Part shown: positions 15,501 to 17,350 of the stretch, piece after piece
Layout of the letters: each line of letters begins with the position of its first letter
How positions within the stretch are numbered: position 1 is the stretch's first letter
DNA from: CAIUMH01 sp037142475
GTDB lineage: Bacteria > Actinomycetota > Acidimicrobiia > Acidimicrobiales > RAAP-2
NCBI GenBank assembly: GCA_037142475.1
Contig: JBAXAR010000037.1
Span: 1 to 17,350, forward strand
Length of the DNA: 17,350 nt
Direction: 5' to 3'
The notes under the pieces: generated by a model
What the model saw: the letters and a program-made list of their open reading frames with translations, nothing else
Told to the model about the DNA's origin: nothing
Databases searched by the model: none
Program-made: the position numbers and the translations under genes

Positions 15501-15580
15501 CCAACCGTCCAGGCACCATGGTCCCCGTCGACCTCCTGGCGGGCAGGCCGGTGGAGACGAACGAATCCGGCGGCTTCTAG
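12539..15580 (+). CDS. MprF-like phospholipid aminoacyltransferase fused to a degenerate phosphoesterase domain
   Basis: This 1013-residue membrane protein has two parts. Residues about 20-375 resemble a calcineurin-like phosphoesterase interrupted by two helices (about 198-218, 241-264), but metal motifs are lost: ADLLL (28-32) for DLHL, GNLFD (64-68) for GDLFD, GSRD (105-108) for GNHD, and GMMT (314-317) for GHTH. From about 435 to 632 there are roughly six or seven helices, then a soluble domain (about 655-980) with DUF2156/MprF hallmarks: SPDPIG (700-705), GGKMKGLRQANTR (766-778), SLDLMRRDPGEHPNG (861-875). MprF enzymes move an amino acid from a charged tRNA to phosphatidylglycerol and flip the product, giving resistance to cationic peptides; the amino acid here cannot be read. 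No lysyl-tRNA synthetase domain is attached, unlike mycobacterial LysX. The ATG at 12539 is chosen for GGAAGG upstream. Confidence 0.82.
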   Translation: MGSMSFSPPTEHRLEIAVPLGSRVLVKADLLLTPTPTAGSEASVSSVAHELDRWQGTGIVIIAGNLFDTPGSGDVATTLAAHPRFTDSIGSFLTISGRRVIVIPGSRDVSLLGSPGQALLEDTGIEVSTSVVLECQTGAGVRDVLVSAEQSGDSSLTGLLDDERSRPWFDDIDRLEDPALARRFSSSRTIYRRFSRFLWVPPVVALLAAIITSFTFVATNLERIDRGHRVIVRVTTAPWHLRLLLIVASIVIAEIGVGIVATVLVRRRFKNREGAVSVPADRGSVAESGTADQTSLDTTRAWLAGGGVGAVVGGMMTASLTHLDAGFFCSPGATADVAREHHGRFGAAPVFVTHRQESGLEIETGADLHVMLVLRDEMLPPQSRIEGLIAGEAARPTPPSAPGVRRVASWPTGGSWPPPPDFAATQRMTRRVRRIGAASIFITGLLDLLTAVVPPLRGRLHTVLTYLPLGVSQSAAVAVAFIGLALVMLSRGVLRGQRRAWLTAVLLLAGSTALHLAHAASFGSVAITIAVLGFLVIQRRRFTGTTDRQSLSAALPVVGIVLGVAISAAFLGVELSNLRTGALPAWPLVLLGVTERLIGLTTVVLPDRIDDFVYPTMLAVGIGVIATLLYLATRPVVDRRLSEHHSGPERRAAQVRARDIVRRHGRGTLDYFALRDDKQFFFYGDSVVAYAVYGGICLVSPDPIGPVAEQTQVWGSFRSFCDAHGWGVAVVGAGEQWLPIYDQCGMRWLYLGDEAVVDPQTFSLDGGKMKGLRQANTRLARYGYTVEFLDPSSIDPARVPVLAELMGMNRRGEDERGFSMMLGRLFDPKDTGLLLTIVADAEGRPAAMCQFVPSPAIGGYSLDLMRRDPGEHPNGLLDYALCQTIAHLKATGATGLSLNFSAFRSILDGEKGSGTTQRIERWGLKKLSSILPIETLWRFNEKYMPIWLARYLVYASPEAFVPTVAASLRAESLTEIPVIGRFLTQDPTNRPGTMVPVDLLAGRPVETNESGGF

Positions 15581-15662
15581 CGCCGTTCGTTCAGAGGCGC
15601 TCGTCGCACTCCCACGATTCATTCTGAGATCGTCGAACGACCACAATGAGGAGAGCGAGGGG

Positions 15663-16526
15663 TCAGGATAGGCGCCTGGAAAGAGCCCTCGCGAAGCGCC
15701 CGGACGCGTCGGCGTCGTGGCTCAAAAACAATGATGGTTCCGTGAGCTCGAGCTCGATAACCACTGGGCCGTCGGGTGTCGGAAGCATGTCGACCCGAGC
15801 ATAGAGAAGGGGGCCGGGTAGCCCGAGGAGTGATCCCGCCACACCAAGCGCTTGATGAGTAAGGCGGACCTCGGCCGCAGAGGGCTCTCGTGGTCGAATT
15901 GATTCCGTCCGGAAAAGACCGGTTCGATCCAGCTCACTCACCACCAGCATCGGGGCCTTTTGAATCGCATGGCTCGGTTCACCATCGATGACAATGATCC
16001 CGGTCTCGCCTAGATCATCAACAAGTTCCAAATAGGGCTGGACCATTGCGGCTCGTCCGGCTTGCTGCAGGTTCGCCATGTGAGTCAGTGCCTCATCACG
16101 CTGGTGCCGCTCAAAGCGCTCCGCCCCAATCGAACCAGCCCCCACCGTGGGCTTCACCACGAAGCGATCAGCGTCGGGAATCTCGAGGGAGTGCCCATCG
16201 GCCGGAAAGGCCGTTGGTACGACCGGAATTCCCCGGGAAGCGAGGTCGGCGAGGTAGTGCTTGTCGGTGTTCCACCGCACCACCGCCGCCGGGTTCTCCA
16301 CTCGAACCAGAGAGTCGACCCAGGTGAGGAACGCAGCATGTTTCGCCGTGTAATCCCACGTGGATCGGAGCACCACCATCTCGAAGTCCCCCCAGGCGAC
16401 GGAAGGATCGTCCCAGATGCAGGGGACCCCTTCGATCTCGAGATCGTTGAGCGCTCTGGCCAGAAGCTCAGAATCGTCGTCGGCGACCGGCAGCTCGGTA
16501 CAGGTGGCGATGGCGATCCGTCTCAT
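15663..16526 (-). CDS. ATP-grasp ligase of unknown substrate
   Basis: This 287-residue protein has the ATP-grasp pattern of RimK/glutathione-synthetase-like ligases: an N-terminal region with VVLRSTWDYT (51-60), RWNTDKHYL (84-92, Lys89), the ATP-binding strand and loop FVVKPTVGAGSIG (122-134, Lys125), then a C-terminal metal site in VVIELELTEPSLFL (255-268, Glu258 and Glu260 likely). Such enzymes activate a carboxylate as acyl-phosphate and join it to an amine or thiol. The sequence resembles the COG0189-type family that includes the cycloserine ligase DcsG, but no cycloserine genes are near, so the substrate is open. It starts 23 bases after the nuoN stop on the same strand and could be co-transcribed with complex I. 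The 82 bases between it and the MprF-like gene hold no convincing terminator. Confidence 0.85.
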   Translation of the reverse strand: MRRIAIATCTELPVADDDSELLARALNDLEIEGVPCIWDDPSVAWGDFEMVVLRSTWDYTAKHAAFLTWVDSLVRVENPAAVVRWNTDKHYLADLASRGIPVVPTAFPADGHSLEIPDADRFVVKPTVGAGSIGAERFERHQRDEALTHMANLQQAGRAAMVQPYLELVDDLGETGIIVIDGEPSHAIQKAPMLVVSELDRTGLFRTESIRPREPSAAEVRLTHQALGVAGSLLGLPGPLLYARVDMLPTPDGPVVIELELTEPSLFLSHDADASGRFARALSRRLS

Positions 16527-16549
16527 AGGGGGCGGTCCCGACGCAGGAT

Positions 16550-17350
16550 TTAGCCGAAGAACGAGAGGGTGGCTGCTCGAGCGAGGTCGAGAAGGGGGCC
16601 CGGGAACACACCGAAGAACACAGTCACGATCGCAGCAACTCCGATGCCCACGCCGGCGACGACCGGGACGGCCACCGTCGTTGGCGTCTCGAGTACGCCA
16701 GTCTCCACCGTGTCTTCGAGCAGAAGGGCGCTGTTGGCCCCCTGGGTCGACGCAGCAGCACCCGAAGGCATCGCCACGGTGGTGTCGTCGATGTCCGGAA
16801 TGACCGGTGTAACGACCTGGACAATGGTGCGCAGGTAGAACGCCACCGACACCGCAGCGTCCACCATGGCGACGAGGGCAAGAGGCCAGCTACCGGCTTC
16901 TATCCCCGCCGCAACCACGCCGAACTTGGCGAGGAAACCTGTCGTGAAGGGCGCTCCCGCCTGAGCGAGGAGCAAGACGACCAGGGCGCCACCGAGAAGT
17001 GGTTGGCGCCGCGCCAGACCCCGGTAGCGAGCGAGATCATGGTCAGCGTCACCCTTGCCACCGAGGAGCGAGATGATTCCAAAGGTTCCAACCGTCATGA
17101 TCGAATAAGCGAAGAGGTAGTAGAGCGACGAGGAGAGACCGCGAACCGTTGCGGCCTCGACGCCGATGAGAATGAAGCCGGTGTGATTAATTGACGCGTA
17201 GGCCAGCATTCGCTTGACGTCGCGCTGCTGGAGGGCAACGAGAGAACCCAAGATGAGCGACGCCACTGCCAGCGAGTAGATAATCGGCTGCCACGTAGCT
17301 GACTGCGTGCCGAAGGCCGAGTACAAGACGCGGAGCAGACCAGCAAACGC
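16550..17350 (-). CDS. nuoN: NADH-quinone oxidoreductase subunit N (NuoN), C-terminal part
   Basis: The frame is open to the right edge, so the 5' end is missing; 266 residues are visible. NuoN is one of the three antiporter-like proton-pumping membrane subunits of complex I. Visible hallmarks are the AFAGLLRVL helix at the edge, LQQRDVKRMLAYASINHTGF with its conserved channel Lys, the LFAYSIMTVGTFGIISLL helix, and the GAPFTTGFLAKFGVV helix with the second channel Lys. Between two C-terminal helices there is a hydrophilic, Thr/Ala/Ser-rich loop of about 44 residues (16676-16807) that looks long for NuoN. The TTG at 17326 is not a start, since family sequence continues upstream. nuoN is usually the last gene of the nuo operon, so the other subunits should lie to the right. 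Confidence 0.95.
   Translation of the reverse strand, partial: AFAGLLRVLYSAFGTQSATWQPIIYSLAVASLILGSLVALQQRDVKRMLAYASINHTGFILIGVEAATVRGLSSSLYYLFAYSIMTVGTFGIISLLGGKGDADHDLARYRGLARRQPLLGGALVVLLLAQAGAPFTTGFLAKFGVVAAGIEAGSWPLALVAMVDAAVSVAFYLRTIVQVVTPVIPDIDDTTVAMPSGAAASTQGANSALLLEDTVETGVLETPTTVAVPVVAGVGIGVAAIVTVFFGVFPGPLLDLARAATLSFFG

Noticed and set aside
15581..15662. Terminator or small gene between the MprF-like and ATP-grasp genes
   Set aside because: Only a 5-bp stem (ACGAT/ATCGT with a 10-base loop) with no T-run, and no convincing open frame; I see nothing functional.
17324..17326. TTG at 17326 as a NuoN start
   Set aside because: The frame and family sequence continue upstream to the window edge, so this is an internal Leu.

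Overview
The window is a GC-rich, gene-dense bacterial chromosome segment with almost no intergenic space. The gene types point to an actinomycete (Actinomycetota). It has the ctaE-qcrC-qcrA-qcrB order of the actinobacterial bc1-aa3 supercomplex, a diheme QcrC, a Rieske protein with three membrane segments, a HelD helicase, and a hemE-hemH-hemY set fitting the coproporphyrin route of heme synthesis. A deep-branching class such as Acidimicrobiia would fit, but that is an impression and was not tested. I see no mobile element, tRNA, rRNA, CRISPR array or phage gene.

Layout. Positions 1-76 (minus) hold the first codons of a lipoprotein gene cut by the window edge. Positions 88-4143 (minus) are a four-gene respiratory operon, ctaE-qcrC-qcrA-qcrB, in which every junction overlaps by 4 bases. 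Upstream on the same strand is a HelD-type helicase (4203-6515). A 137-base divergent region with two small palindromes separates it from a plus-strand run (6653-11982) whose junctions overlap by 4 bases or are 2 bases apart: a YbjQ-like protein, hemE, hemH, hemY and lnt. A small HAD phosphatase (11967-12467, minus) converges on lnt with a 16-base overlap. It diverges from a large membrane protein (12539-15580, plus) across a 71-base gap that carries a strong 12-bp inverted repeat. The right end is on the minus strand: the 3' part of nuoN, then an ATP-grasp ligase.

How the genes fit together. Three themes dominate. Aerobic respiration is represented by complex I NuoN, the bc1 complex and an oxidase subunit. 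Heme synthesis feeds those cytochromes. Envelope maintenance is represented by Lnt and an MprF-like lipid aminoacyltransferase.

The two most unusual observations concern the envelope genes. The Lnt homologue has Ser where the family's catalytic Cys should be, with the Glu and Lys of the triad intact. The MprF-like protein carries an N-terminal calcineurin-like phosphoesterase domain in which nearly all metal-binding motifs are lost. I saw no clear candidate for a wholly new multi-gene system.
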